From assembly GCF_014898055.3 (NCBI RefSeq), contig NW_023604861.1, forward strand, positions 78,566,292 through 78,630,291: 64,000 bases of DNA. Direction: 5' to 3'. A program made the position numbers and the translations under genes. The notes beneath the pieces are model-generated. The model worked only from the letters and a program-made list of their open reading frames with translations. It was not told the DNA's origin and did not search any database. Positions 33,796 through 44,869 of this stretch are shown in pieces. Numbering within the stretch: position 1 is the first letter of the stretch; every line of letters begins with the position of its first letter. This stretch comes from Talpa occidentalis (taxonomy: Eukaryota > Chordata > Mammalia > Eulipotyphla > Talpidae).

Positions 33796-34619
33796 AATCT
33801 TATGCAATATGTATTATTACTACAATTTTAAAAATACAAAGGTCAGCTATATTCCAAGAGGTTCAATAACAACAGTACACAGTAGGAAAGTGACTGGGTT
33901 TAAGTGAACCCAAGATCTCAAAGCTCTCCATCTAGGAGTCATTCAGCTACAGTCCCCTGGTAATCAGGGTTTCACCCTCTTACTTATTTGTAATTCATTT
34001 ATTCATGCCATCCATTGCTCATATATCTCTCCATTCATTCAACTATATTATTCCTGTGCAAGTACCCTAGTCTTTTCTATTTGTGGAAGAATATGAAGCT
34101 TGTGGTCCCATGGCTTCTTCCTATAATGTGCTGAGACCCACACCTCATTTCCTTTGGGGTCCTATAGAGGTGTTGCATGGCCCATAAAAAACTCCATCTC
34201 TGCTCATATCTCATGATTTTTGCAAATTAATGATGTAAGTAAAATGGACCATTGCCTTTAAAAGTGTTCAATAAAAAATGATAATAAATGCCAGGCAGAG
34301 GATCATAATGGAAAAACAACTGTTTGGGGTATTTTGCTATGGTACAGTTCCCCAGCCTGAATGTTTTAAGTGGAGCTGCCTGGGTTTTTTTGGGTTCCAT
34401 GTTCAATGCCTCAAGTCTTCACACATGGCTGAGTGCAGAATAAGAACTGTCTGTAAAGTCAGAAAAGGCTTAAATCTGAGGCCTGCCAATGGGCATATCA
34501 ATTAGACAGTGACCCAGAAATTCTTGGAAGAGTGATTTTCAGCCCCCTCCTACCTCCTTGAGGGCACTTTTCCTTCCTTCCTCCCTTCTATGGCTTTTGG
34601 TAGAAAACTGGAAAAGCTG
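33796..34619. other. Intergenic stretch with a possible MIR remnant
   Basis: At 33840-33960 a diverged antisense MIR is possible (aggaaagtgactgggtttaa). Otherwise unassigned; a 75-codon frame at 34278-34505 has no domain. Confidence 0.35.
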
Positions 34620-35330
34620 GGATTTTTGCCAAGGAAGATTTAGGAAAACAAAAGTTAACTGCTGTAGCTTTGAGAAATAAATTGCTCTGTGAGGCAAAGG
34701 AAAAATCAAAGATCTTGGGAGAAAAATGAAGCCACAGTTTCAATTATAACTGTTACCAGGTTTAGGTCCAACTTTGGGCCAAAGTGTCAACCAGACAGAT
34801 GTTCTTGCAATTTCGTTTCCATAATAAATGTTGTACTTGTGAAAATATTTTAATGACATCTCGGCACTTTAGTAGGCCTCAAATTCTGGAAGATTTTCCA
34901 GGTCAGGCAAAGACCATTTCACCCAGTGACCCCTTTCATTCTGCTAGGGCTTATGGAGAACATTAAACTTGCAGATGCAATTATTGCATAATAAAGTATT
35001 GATTTCCTAAGAAACCCTATAACATCTCCTTAATAATTAGCATTTACAAGGAATACATCCAAGAACTTTTATAGGGGATTAACTACCTATTACCACTTGA
35101 ATGAGACACTTAGTACTTTAGTCAAAAAAAATAAACAACATTAAAAAATAGCTTTAGTTTACAGAACTGCAGATTGGCTGCAGAACGCCTATAAGGATTC
35201 TCACAATGTCCTAGTTCAGATTTTACGATGGTTCTGATATATGTTATCAGCCATTCTTAAAATGTCATTGAAAGGCAGATGGAATTATATTCTCACAGCT
35301 GATACAGGCTTTAGTTTTGCTTGGCTGTGG
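34620..35330. promoter_or_regulatory. Candidate conserved non-coding block
   Basis: Repeat-free AT-rich sequence. It holds a perfect palindrome tgcaattattgca (34976-34988), followed within 55 bases by cttaataattagcattta, and several homeodomain-like words. Regulatory role inferred from composition only. Confidence 0.3.
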
Positions 35331-35495
35331 GACAACTAACTGGCTAAATTATCTCCTGTGGACAGTTTTCATCTGTTAAAACACCAGCAAAAAGAACAAT
35401 GCACACTATAAAATGAAAGTCCCCTAAACTCAAAGAAATGTGCAAGTTCAGTTTAAACATAATTTCTACTATGTAGAAGACTGAGTTTATTTATT

Positions 35496-35839
35496 TATTT
35501 ATTTATCTATCTATCTATTTATTTATTTATTTATAGATGCGTGTTTTATTTATTTATTTATTTAGTTATTTAGTTTTGTTTGTTTGTTTATACATGCACT
35601 GGGTACAGTCAGAAGAGCGGGAGGGTGAGAGAATTCACCAGAGCCAGAGCGGGGAGCAGAGCAGGCAGAAGGACTGAAGTACACTGCTGAGGGGAGCAGC
35701 GGGCGGCAGGAGAGGTCTGCGCGCCATGTGGGACCCTCCTCCGGTGGCCGGGGAGCAGCCGGGGATCGAACTGGTGCCGCAGAGGCCATGGGCAGCTTCG
35801 CAACCCAGCGCTCAACCGCTGTGCCACCGGGGAGGCCCA
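35496..35839 (-). mobile_element. tRNA-derived SINE, copy 13, with expanded tail
   Basis: Full-length young minus-strand copy with head GGGCCTCCCCGGTGGCACAG and box B AGTTCGATCCC. A duplication tgagtttatttatt lies at 35482-35495 and 35840-35853. The usual (ATAA)n tail has grown to about 95 bp of ATAA/GATA/AACA units (about 35496-35594). It carries an extra segment after box B, as in copy 10. Confidence 0.9.
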
Positions 35840-35853
35840 TGAGTTTATTTATT

Positions 35854-36419
35854 ATTGCTAGTGAACAAAGGTTATGATGACTGGGTATATCCATGGGAGG
35901 GAAGAAAAGATTTGTAAAGAACTCATCAGAACAAGATGTTTTACCACGTGTTTCTGGTTTGCTCCTGTTGAAATTAGTGGTGTGCTTTTATCTTTGTCAT
36001 GTGCCCTGTTGGAATTGTCTCTTGGATGTATTGAAATTAGCTTTGGGGGAACTTTAGACACCAGGGTTGCTAGACCTTGAGAACCAGCATGCTAACATCA
36101 ATACAGGACCAGCTAACCTCAACTCACTTCTGGTCACACAACTTATGAGCCCTGCTACTTAAAGCTATTGCCTGTCTTTGCTCTCTGCTTCAACTCTGCT
36201 CTCTGGGCAGCACCTTGACATTGGCCTTGAAATCAGGGAGACATGGTATCAATTGTTCCTTCTGTGTGTATGAGGCATTCATCAATCACCCAAGAGGCTT
36301 TTGTTGAACTCCTCCTATGCCCTTGACCTGTGTTGAATGAAGTGTAGAGGCACACTTCGAAAGGAGGAGGCAAAGGTCTTGTCCTTAAGTCATTGTCCAG
36401 TGCATGTGTGCAGACAACT
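35854..36419. other. Intergenic stretch without a recognised gene
   Basis: A weak antisense L2-like scrap is possible at 36290-36350. No supported gene. Confidence 0.4.
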
Positions 36420-36720
36420 GCTCACGCATACTGTATAGGCAGAACTTTTGCTCATACTGTTCCATTTGCCTAGAACACCTTTATCTTGAACCTTCCAGTT
36501 TGAATCATCCCTTAACTTGTAGTTCTAATCCTCTTCCTTCCAGGAAGCTTTCTCCAAACTTAGTGCTATTTTCTAGACTATGTTAATAAGATCTTTCTAT
36601 GAATTCAGTTTAGTTATTAGAATCTGTTTTCCACCAAATAGGGATGGATTGTGTAGCTTTTAATATCCCAGGGCCTAGCTAAATACCTGGCAGGGAGTCA
36701 TACCCATCTTCTCTGTCACC
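36420..36720 (+). repeat. L2 LINE 3' end
   Basis: catactgttccatttgccta, cctcttccttccaggaagct and ggcctagctaaatacctggc follow the sense L2 order. Confidence 0.6.
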
Positions 36721-37214
36721 TATAACACACAGCTGTCTAATGACAAGGTGCATTTAACTACCTTGAATTGTAGTATTTGGTTGTATCATCTCTTCTAGTA
36801 GACTGAAGGGTTACTGATGCTTTGCAGCAAAAAGACATTTTTGAGCCCTTCCCTATAACTTATAGGTCAAGGAATTTAGACATTTTATTGGAATGGTAAT
36901 ATTTATTTGATATAGTTATTATAAACTTTAAATGACATGGAAAGTGCCTGACAGTATTTGGTTCCACCATGCCCTCACTGATGGAAGGAAAAATATCTTG
37001 AATTAGGTACCTTGTCCATTGTAGATATTCAGCAATTATGGGTGATAAGGAATAAAGCCTTATTAATTAGATGGACAATTAATAGAATGGAAGTTCAGAG
37101 AAAGGCAGTCATAAGAGTCGTAGCGCTCTGTAATTGCTTCATGTGTGACCAAGGAGCTGAGTGAGCCCCGATGTTCCATGGACTGCCAATGGCCACTACT
37201 AAGAAAAATAGCTA
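36721..37214. other. Intergenic stretch without a recognised gene
   Basis: Unassigned, AT-rich. Confidence 0.4.
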
Positions 37215-37370
37215 CCTCTTACTGAATGCTTATCTTGTGCCAAGCAATGTCCTTACCACCATACATTCTCTTTCAATCTTCACAATAATCCTATAAATTA
37301 AGTATATTTACTAAGGAGGAAATAGAAAGCTTAAGAAATTGAGTTATTTTTCAACTTTTATAGGTAATGT
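37215..37370 (-). repeat. MIR element
   Basis: cttactgaatgcttatcttg, aatcttcacaataatcctat and ttaagtatatttactaagga form a diverged antisense MIR. Confidence 0.6.
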
Positions 37371-37910
37371 ATTAGCTGTTGCTATAATAATGTGGCAGTA
37401 TAGCAAGCCACATATTGCAGTATAACAGACCACAGCAAAACTCAGTGACTTTAAATGATAATCATCTACTGTCATGCTCATGGATCTGCAGATTGGGTAT
37501 AACTCATCTGGGTTAGGCTGATTCTCCAGTCCTGGTTTCTGTGCTGTGGCCTCTAGATGCTACACCTCCCCAGTCCTTCTTGGACCGTGGCTGCATGGAG
37601 CATGTGATCTTCTTCTTTTCACTGATTCTGGGGCTGAAAGTGAAGAAACCACAACTAACTAGAGCATGTTCTTCCCCTGGTATATTGTGAGAGCACAAAA
37701 AGGACAAGCCAAGCTATGTGAATCTTCCTTAGATTTCATGTGCTGCTATCTTTTTGCCTGAAACAAAGGGGTGAGGAAATCCTTGTTGTTACCAGGACAT
37801 CGTAATAAGGATTTAGATGTGTGTTTCTACTACAAGTGAGCGAGGAATTGAGACCAATAATTCAATTCTACAGGTGATAACTGGCAGAGTCAGTATCTAG
37901 TCCATATTTG
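37371..37910. repeat. Probable ancient interspersed repeat, family not determined
   Basis: gtattagctgttgctataat, aacagaccacagcaaaactc and ctgcagattgggtataactc resemble a repeat common in mammalian genomes. I cannot place it in a family by reading. Confidence 0.4.
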
Positions 37911-39454
37911 TGGGACATCTTATTCTGTATCATATGCTGTTTTTACAAAGAGAGGAAATAGAGTTTCACATGGAGCAACAGCACACAGAGAAGTATGTTA
38001 ATAGAGTGAGGAGAAACTCAGCCTGGAGCAAAGAAAGTAGTAAAAGCATGTAGTGGCCAGAAAGCGGAATACCCCTGAAAGCAGTAACTGCAATGTGCAA
38101 TCTAGTCAACACTTAGGCTTTTTTTAGTCAGCCAGCCCTGAAAATCGGAGATCCCTAGGTGCCATAGTATTTATTTTGAATTTCATAGGGCCAGCTGCAT
38201 CCATGGTCTCCACTAGCATTCATGGTCCATCTGTACAGATTAGAAAAACATGCTAACAGTCAGTTTCCCAGCCAGAAAGAGATGACAGAGTAAAAAGGGT
38301 TTACTTGAACAGAATTGAAGAATCATTTGCAGAGATATGGTCAGAGAAAAAGGAACCCTTATAATGAGGTACCCAGGGATAATCAACAGTGAAAGCCATT
38401 ATTACCGCTTGGTCTGAAGGAACAAGGGAAGCAACAGCATCACTGGAGCCCAATGAGAGCTACAACTGGGAAGGAGGGACTTCCCAGTTGGACCACAGAT
38501 ATGTCAGAACCATGTGGGACTGGGAAGAAACATGGGGCATAGAGTGGAGAGGAGGGAAAAGTGATAATGGAGAAAAGAAATCACCTGGCTTTTCCTTTCT
38601 CCTTCCTTGCCTGTCTCCTGGTGATTCCAGTTGGCCAGTCCCAATCAGATGCCAGATGAGAAAGTCTCCAATGTGTTGTCTAGAGACCAATGGCATATGG
38701 GCTCAGAACAAGGTAGAGAAAAGCAATGGATTGATTGTGGGAGGAAGAGATGGAGAATAATTGACACATAACCCTGACCTAAAATAGCTGAGCTTCTGTC
38801 ATTAACAGATTAAAATACACCTTGATGTCTTGCCTCCATCTGCTGAAGTGCATTTCCCCACATACGACCTTACTGCCTTTGATGTCTTTGGACCGAGTGG
38901 CTCCTTGAGGGATGGTCTAAGCTCTCATGTGCTGCCTGGGACCAGAACCCCTATTCCTACCACAGTACAGCTCACAGACTGCCAGTCACTGCATTTTAAT
39001 TTCAAAGAGGAATTTTCATCTCCCCTTCTTGTTTTATGCTTAAATAACATAAAATCCCTCATGGTCTGTAAATGAAGAAATGCATCTTTCTTATGATATT
39101 CTGGGGCCATTTCCTTAAAAGGTTTGAACAGGAAGGAGCTAAGTTCATACCAACAAAATGATCATTATAGATAGCCTTGTCTTCACTAATCTGTACAAAC
39201 AAGACAGTCTTGCTTTACTGGGAGTGATTGCATATTTGCCTGTATTCTCAGGCTCCCAAGTGCTTTGAAAAGTAGGAGTGTCTCCACCTGTCCTCCTTTT
39301 CCTCATTGCTTTTGAAAGCTTGGCCCTTACCTGGGCCCCTTGGTATGCAAAACTGTCTGGCTGAATCTCATTCTTTGCCCCCAAAAAATGCTAATTGGGT
39401 AGCTGCACTGTGGGCTATTTGGAAGAACATATTTTTTGTTGAACCTTATAATTA
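37911..39454. other. Intergenic stretch without a recognised gene
   Basis: A 123-codon frame at 38389-38760 has no domain and overlaps a minus-strand frame. About 38030-38230 is repeat-free with scattered CpG, but I see nothing decisive. Confidence 0.4.
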
Positions 39455-39560
39455 TACACATTCAAGTACTTATTCAACCCAACGTGAATGAGTTTCTACC
39501 GTGTACCAAGAACTGAGTTTACAGAATAAAATCAAGGTCTCTGCCCTTAGGAACACAGAC
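39455..39560 (-). repeat. L2-type 3' end, antisense
   Basis: acttattcaacccaacgtga, ctaccgtgtaccaagaactg and aggtctctgcccttaggaac form a diverged antisense L2-class end. Confidence 0.45.
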
Positions 39561-39639
39561 AAAAATACACCTCAAAATCTAAATCTTTGACCTGAAAAGA
39601 ACTTGTATTCTGCTAAGTTAGTCCCTTAGCTCCAGCAGT

Positions 39640-39770
39640 TAAGCTTTCTCTGCAAATGATCCATCGGAAGGTCAGGGTGTTAACAGTTTATGTTGTCCAA
39701 GACCTCATAGCTAGTTAATGGTAGGGAGGAGGCTAGAGTACTGTTCTTTTCTGCTTGTCAAGATGTCTTG
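39640..39770 (-). repeat. Possible MIR fragment
   Basis: gacctcatagctagttaatg followed by gtagggaggaggctagagta suggests antisense MIR. Confidence 0.4.
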
Positions 39771-40204
39771 GTTAGCAGGGATGTGCTGAGAAATTCCAAT
39801 TATCTGGCTGGGATTTACTAGAGCCTATGTCACCTCATTCACTAGTGGAACCAGCCATTCTTGTTAGACTTCACGTTGGTGGTAACACTTGAGATTTTAA
39901 TGGGAAAATCTAAAACATTGAACTTGCTGGTGACCTCATTTTCAAAGCCAGCCCTAAGGCCTACAGAGAAAGATTGCACACACTTCACCTTTGGGCTAGA
40001 GGGAACAATGGCTCTTAGCTCACCTGGTAGACCAGCTGCCTCTGGGCCATTTTTGGCTTAGCACGTCTTGGCCACAGGGAGGCATTTAACAACCTCTGGC
40101 CTAGAATGAGATTTCAGACCTAAAAGATACACTTTTGCTGCAAGATAACCAAGAAGGACTCCCCACTTGAAAGCCACATGTTTGTAACTTATTGCCCCTG
40201 AAAC
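39771..40204. other. Intergenic stretch without a recognised gene
   Basis: Unassigned unique sequence. Confidence 0.4.
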
Positions 40205-40620
40205 AAGAGCAGAATCCTGATCCATAACCTTGTAGTTATACTTAGTTACATAGCAGTGTAATTAATGCCACTTAATGTAAAATGAAAACAGAATTTCTGC
40301 AGCTGCCAACTTCCTCCAGCTCAGCCAGTACTATATGCTGACTTCATTTATAAGCATTATTTTTTTTCATCATGCTGATTGCAGAAAGAAAATCAGTCCA
40401 AGAAAGAGAAACAGACATCAAACTTCACTGACAACACACAAAATACAAAATTTAGATTGCAGATATTGATTTCCATCTAGCATCACGCCAATTGCTCCAT
40501 AAAATTGAAGCTCTCCTGACATGTTAGTCAATGGTCAATTTGAAGGCCTCATTTGCCCACAAGCTTTGCTGGACCCCAACAAGGAATCTGACTGGACTTC
40601 ACATTACCCATTTCTTCAAT
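40205..40620. promoter_or_regulatory. Candidate conserved non-coding block
   Basis: Repeat-free, with gtgtaattaatgccacttaa, attgatttccatctagcatc and ccaattgctccataaaattg. It looks like a constrained AT-rich regulatory block, but there is no direct evidence of constraint. Confidence 0.25.
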
Positions 40621-42639
40621 TCATCTCCTACCCACACCCCACATTCTCTGCTAGATATTAAAGAAAAAGTTCATGAAAATAAATGAACTTATGGTTTTGT
40701 AGTCACTCAGTCATTACCATGGTTTCACTAGCAAGGTCCTGGCTGCCCCTTAGGCATGTCTTCCTTCCATCTACAATGCTTGAGTATGAGATGCTTGAGT
40801 CAGCAAAACCTGGATGAAGCTTAATCTGCTGGGCCATGGTGGAAGGCATTGCTTTCTGTGGAAACCTTCAGAGTCTAAGCTTAAGGCATTTAATGCTTGG
40901 GAAATGAGGATTTTCCCAAATCTTGTTTGATGATAATAAAGAAGGTATAAGTATTAATGTAAGGTTATGGTAAGGGTGAATTTGATTTTCATTCTGAGCC
41001 AAGCAATTAACTAGTATATGTGATTTAGTGTTGGGGAGGGACTTGCAAAGTAGTAATAGTACCCATGTTATCTGGAGTCAGTTCTGTCTCAGAAAATAGA
41101 TGAGAGCTGATGGGACACCACAGTTAGCTATGAAGTACTTCCTCCAGCCAGAATTCCAGAACCAACTCCTAGCTCTTTGGAATGGTTGTTTTTACATCAT
41201 TTGCCCAAAGCATCTCACTTTCTGCAGTGTTGAACAGAGCTAGGGAAGATGATAAAAAATTACCAGCAATATGACTCGATCCTTAACTCTCTATAAGCGC
41301 CTGTGCTTAAAGCCAGTAGGAACTTCCCTAGCCAAGCATATACATTGGAGTGGGAGAGTGAATTGGAAATGAGGCCATCCCTAGAAATAAAACACTGATA
41401 ATTAAATTAGACTCTTCCTAAATGCACATTTTCCAAAAGTATGGAAATCTCTGAAGAGTGCAACTAGAGAACTCTGCTCTTCAGCAATTGAATTTCCCAC
41501 ATCTTGCTTTAACTTTCAAGACATATGAAAATGCTAATGTCTATTGTTATACAGAGAGAAATATGGGAAAATTCCAAAGTAGGCTCCAGAAAATAACAAC
41601 AAAAATGGTCTCCACCCTGTCGCCCATTCCCCTGCACCCCAATAGTGCGTCATTAGTGTTGTCCAATTTATAGCTTCTGTAATCAATTACATCCCAGTCC
41701 CCATCATCTGGGTCCCCACCCCCCCACAGAACAGATCCAAAGCAGGCCCTCAGAGCAGCTGTGACATCAGGAGATTCATGGGGAGGTGGGTTAGGGGGGA
41801 ACCATGGATTTTCTCAGTAGTTATTTCCATATCAAAGGAGAATCTCCTCTGTCCTCATGAATGTATTTCTATCAGAGGATTTAACTATACTTATGCAACA
41901 CCTAAAATGAGGTCCTGCCCCAGGCAAAATACACAAATATCCTTTCCCAGTACTCTACTGTCCTCTTGTATATAGTTCTGTCTCTTTCCCCATCATTCCC
42001 CAGCAGCATCTTTTTGTTGATTTTTGTGTGATCCATATCCTTACACTTCCAAAAACTTTCTCTCTGTGCTTTGTCCTGTCAAACAGAATAGACTTTTTCT
42101 TCATTCTATTTTGCCGGTTCTTCTATCAACTCATCTGATTACCTGACTTAAGCTAAGTTCTAATGATTGAAAATGAAAATAAAAGTGGTAATCCAGCCAG
42201 ATATCATCTGCAGCAGAGTGAAATTTTTTACTGGAGCTACTAGCATAAATAATTTATTAAACCATTTGGGGTAAGAGATGAGACTCTAAGAGCAATAGTT
42301 TCAAAAGGAATGCTAGCTTTCCAAAAGATTCTTAAGACACTCTACATGAGAAACTCAAAGAAAACTGTGTTGTTCCTGTGAGAAATGGGAGAGAAGATTA
42401 TAGATGGGTAGAAAAGTACAATAGGAAAAAAGAGGATATAGCACAAAAGTGAATTCTTTGGGAGATAAAGAACTAGTGTAATTCCTAAGTGGGGGTGGGG
42501 CAGAGCAAATTTTAAGAGTGAGAGTGCCCAACTTTTCATTTAAAATTGTGCTCTTTTTTTTACAGTTCCTCCAAAGTTTCATTTACATCTATTGTACATA
42601 CAAATCCTTTTTTGTGAGTGTGTTTGTGTGTATGAGACA
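40621..42639. other. Intergenic stretch without a recognised gene
   Basis: Unassigned; short overlapping frames only. Confidence 0.4.
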
Positions 42640-42765
42640 TAGTATCCTTTGGTGGTGGGCATGGTGTGTTAACATATCTTTGTAGAGGTGTGAACCTACA
42701 TCTGTAAGACATACAGTGTTGTAAATCAACATTACCTCAATAAACAAAATTTAAAAGAAAAAAGA
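42640..42765 (+). repeat. Old L1 3' end, sense
   Basis: gaacctacatctgtaagaca followed by acagtgttgtaaatcaacat and acctcaataaacaaaattta resembles the 3' end of older L1 families, with an AATAAA-type signal and A-rich tail. Confidence 0.5.
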
Positions 42766-44675
42766 GTATCACAGTTTCATCAATGAGGGTGTATTCAGAA
42801 CCAGAGCCCACAGACAGAAGTGACCCTGAAATAATTGCCTACTTTCTCTACTCTTAGAAATTCGCTGAAGTCTTTAAGAGGATTTGCCTTCTGAAGAATA
42901 TACAATTGTGGATTTTACTCGGTATTAACTAGATCTAAAGGAGCAAGCAGAGCAACTAAAATCTGAGTAATATTTGTAGCCCAGGGAAGTAAAAACACAT
43001 ACAGTTGATTTTCTGATGGAGAAGGAAGGGAACAGAAGCTTCCCCAGAGGGAGAAACAAATCTGTGTGACTTGCTAATACCATGCCTCTTGGAATAGGAA
43101 AGAAGGAAGAGATTTTGGCCTCCTGAAGTAGGGAAGAAAGATTCCATGAGATGAGACCTTGTTATCCTCCCTTCATTGTGCCTGACTCTGTACAGATAAT
43201 TAACTATAAAGCACAGACTGGAGAGGAGCATTCCACCTTGCTGGGTAGAAATTTAATGTGATAAATATCAGAGAACCAATGAGGGACTAATAGTTTGGGG
43301 CATGTGACTTTTTGGGGTTGGGAAAGCAAGGAGCAGCAGCATACATAACACCCCAGCACCAGGTTTGTGAGGTATGGCTGCATGAACCATGTGAAGACAC
43401 AAAAGCAAGGAAGAGTACATGTGAGACATTTTTCAGGTGTCTCACCTCTCCTCCCGTGTGAATGGGAGTGAATGGGATCTGGAAGGAGCTGGATTTTCCT
43501 ACCATCAACAAACAATATGCACAGATAACCTGTTTGTTCCAGAAAAACAACTCTCCAGGTATTACCTGGAGGGAAAATTATTTGTTATATAAACAGATTC
43601 TAATACAAAAGAAAATTTTAGAAACAAGTTAGTTTTTTTTCCACAACAGTACCCATTAGTGAGTCAACTTTCCAGGTTTGTGGATGGATATTGACTATGC
43701 TTCGTTCTCAGATTTTCCCAAAGCAGTAGATCATTTAATATACTTTCAAGATGAGAAAACAGAGTCTTCAGAAGGTTAAAGATGATCTATCCCCAAGGAC
43801 AAATACACACAAGAATGTTCAGGGGTAGAAGAGATGCTGTTTAATTGGTGTGATTAGAGTTGTCTTCTATGGCAGGAGGCAGCAACTACAGGCATGATCC
43901 AAACTCTTGTCTATTTTTGTCTCATGAGCTAAGAGTGGTTTTGTACCTTAAAAGAGTTATTTTAAAGAAAGAAAAAGTCCATATGACAGAAATGATATGT
44001 GTCCCACAAAACCCAAAGTAATTATCATCTATCTCTTTGCAGACCTAAACCCACTATTCTTCCTCTGAGCCAGGGCAGGCCTGAATATGACTGATGATAA
44101 ATTTAAATGCCGCTTCTGCCTAATGACAGGGAAGCTCAGGTATTTCAAGTACTTGTTGCTTCTTAAAATTCTTGCAGGCCCATCAAGATGGCTATCAGGT
44201 GGGACCTTAAAACATTAAAAAAAGTTTGTATAAGGTACTGTAAACTAGCAAAGCCTTTCTCTAGAATATGAGTGTGGATCACTAAGGGGTCTGGGGCTAA
44301 ACTTGGGGGTATAGAACCCTTTGAGTCTATGCACAAACTGCATGTCAACAGAAAGTGCATTTCCCCACTTGGGAACAAGCTCTAATTTCCCTTTTAAAGA
44401 GATATTGCTTCTAAAGGGTTATGAACTCTGCCTTTAGAACATGTGAATATGTGTGAATATAGAATATCAGAACTAGGAGAACAAAGACACTATTTTTCTA
44501 GGTCCAAGTCTAGGCCCTTCTTTCTTCACAGTCTGTTCTCTTTCGCTAAATTATTCCATCCATATCTATGGCTCTATGGTTTCCTTTATGATCTAGACAC
44601 ATACTTCATTGATCTAGATTCTATAGCCAATGTCCTTCTTTGAAACTCCACTTGATTGTCTCAACCTAGCCAATA
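42766..44675. other. Intergenic stretch left of the full-length L1
   Basis: No gene is supported. A diverged antisense MIR scrap is possible at 43720-43790. Overlapping frames of 87-103 codons at 42956-43550 have no domain. Confidence 0.4.
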
Positions 44676-44691
44676 TCAAAAGGAAATTTTT
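44676..44691. repeat. L1 target-site duplication, 3' side of the element
   Basis: tcaaaaggaaattttt, identical to 51260-51275. It sits next to the L1 poly(A) tail (a T run on the plus strand) and agrees with cleavage at an A/T-rich L1 endonuclease site. Confidence 0.97.
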
Positions 44692-44869
44692 TTTAATAAT
44701 AAATTTTATTTTTATATTCCCCATACAATTGCAGCCCCCCCATTCTGACCCCAATCCCTCCCCTCCCACCCCCGACCCCCTAAAAGTGTCTCTGGTTCGT
44801 AGTTTTTTGTTGATTTTGATTTTCACTTTCTTATAGTTATTCGTTTTCCTGGTCCCTTATTTAAGTTTT
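44692..44869 (-). other. L1 3'UTR with G-rich tract and poly(A) signal
   Basis: Follows the ORF2 stop. On the L1 sense strand a run of G tracts (complement of the C-rich 44735-44781) could form a G-quadruplex, a known feature of L1 3'UTRs. AATAAA (complement of 44705-44710) lies just upstream of the short A tail at 44692-44694. Confidence 0.85.
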
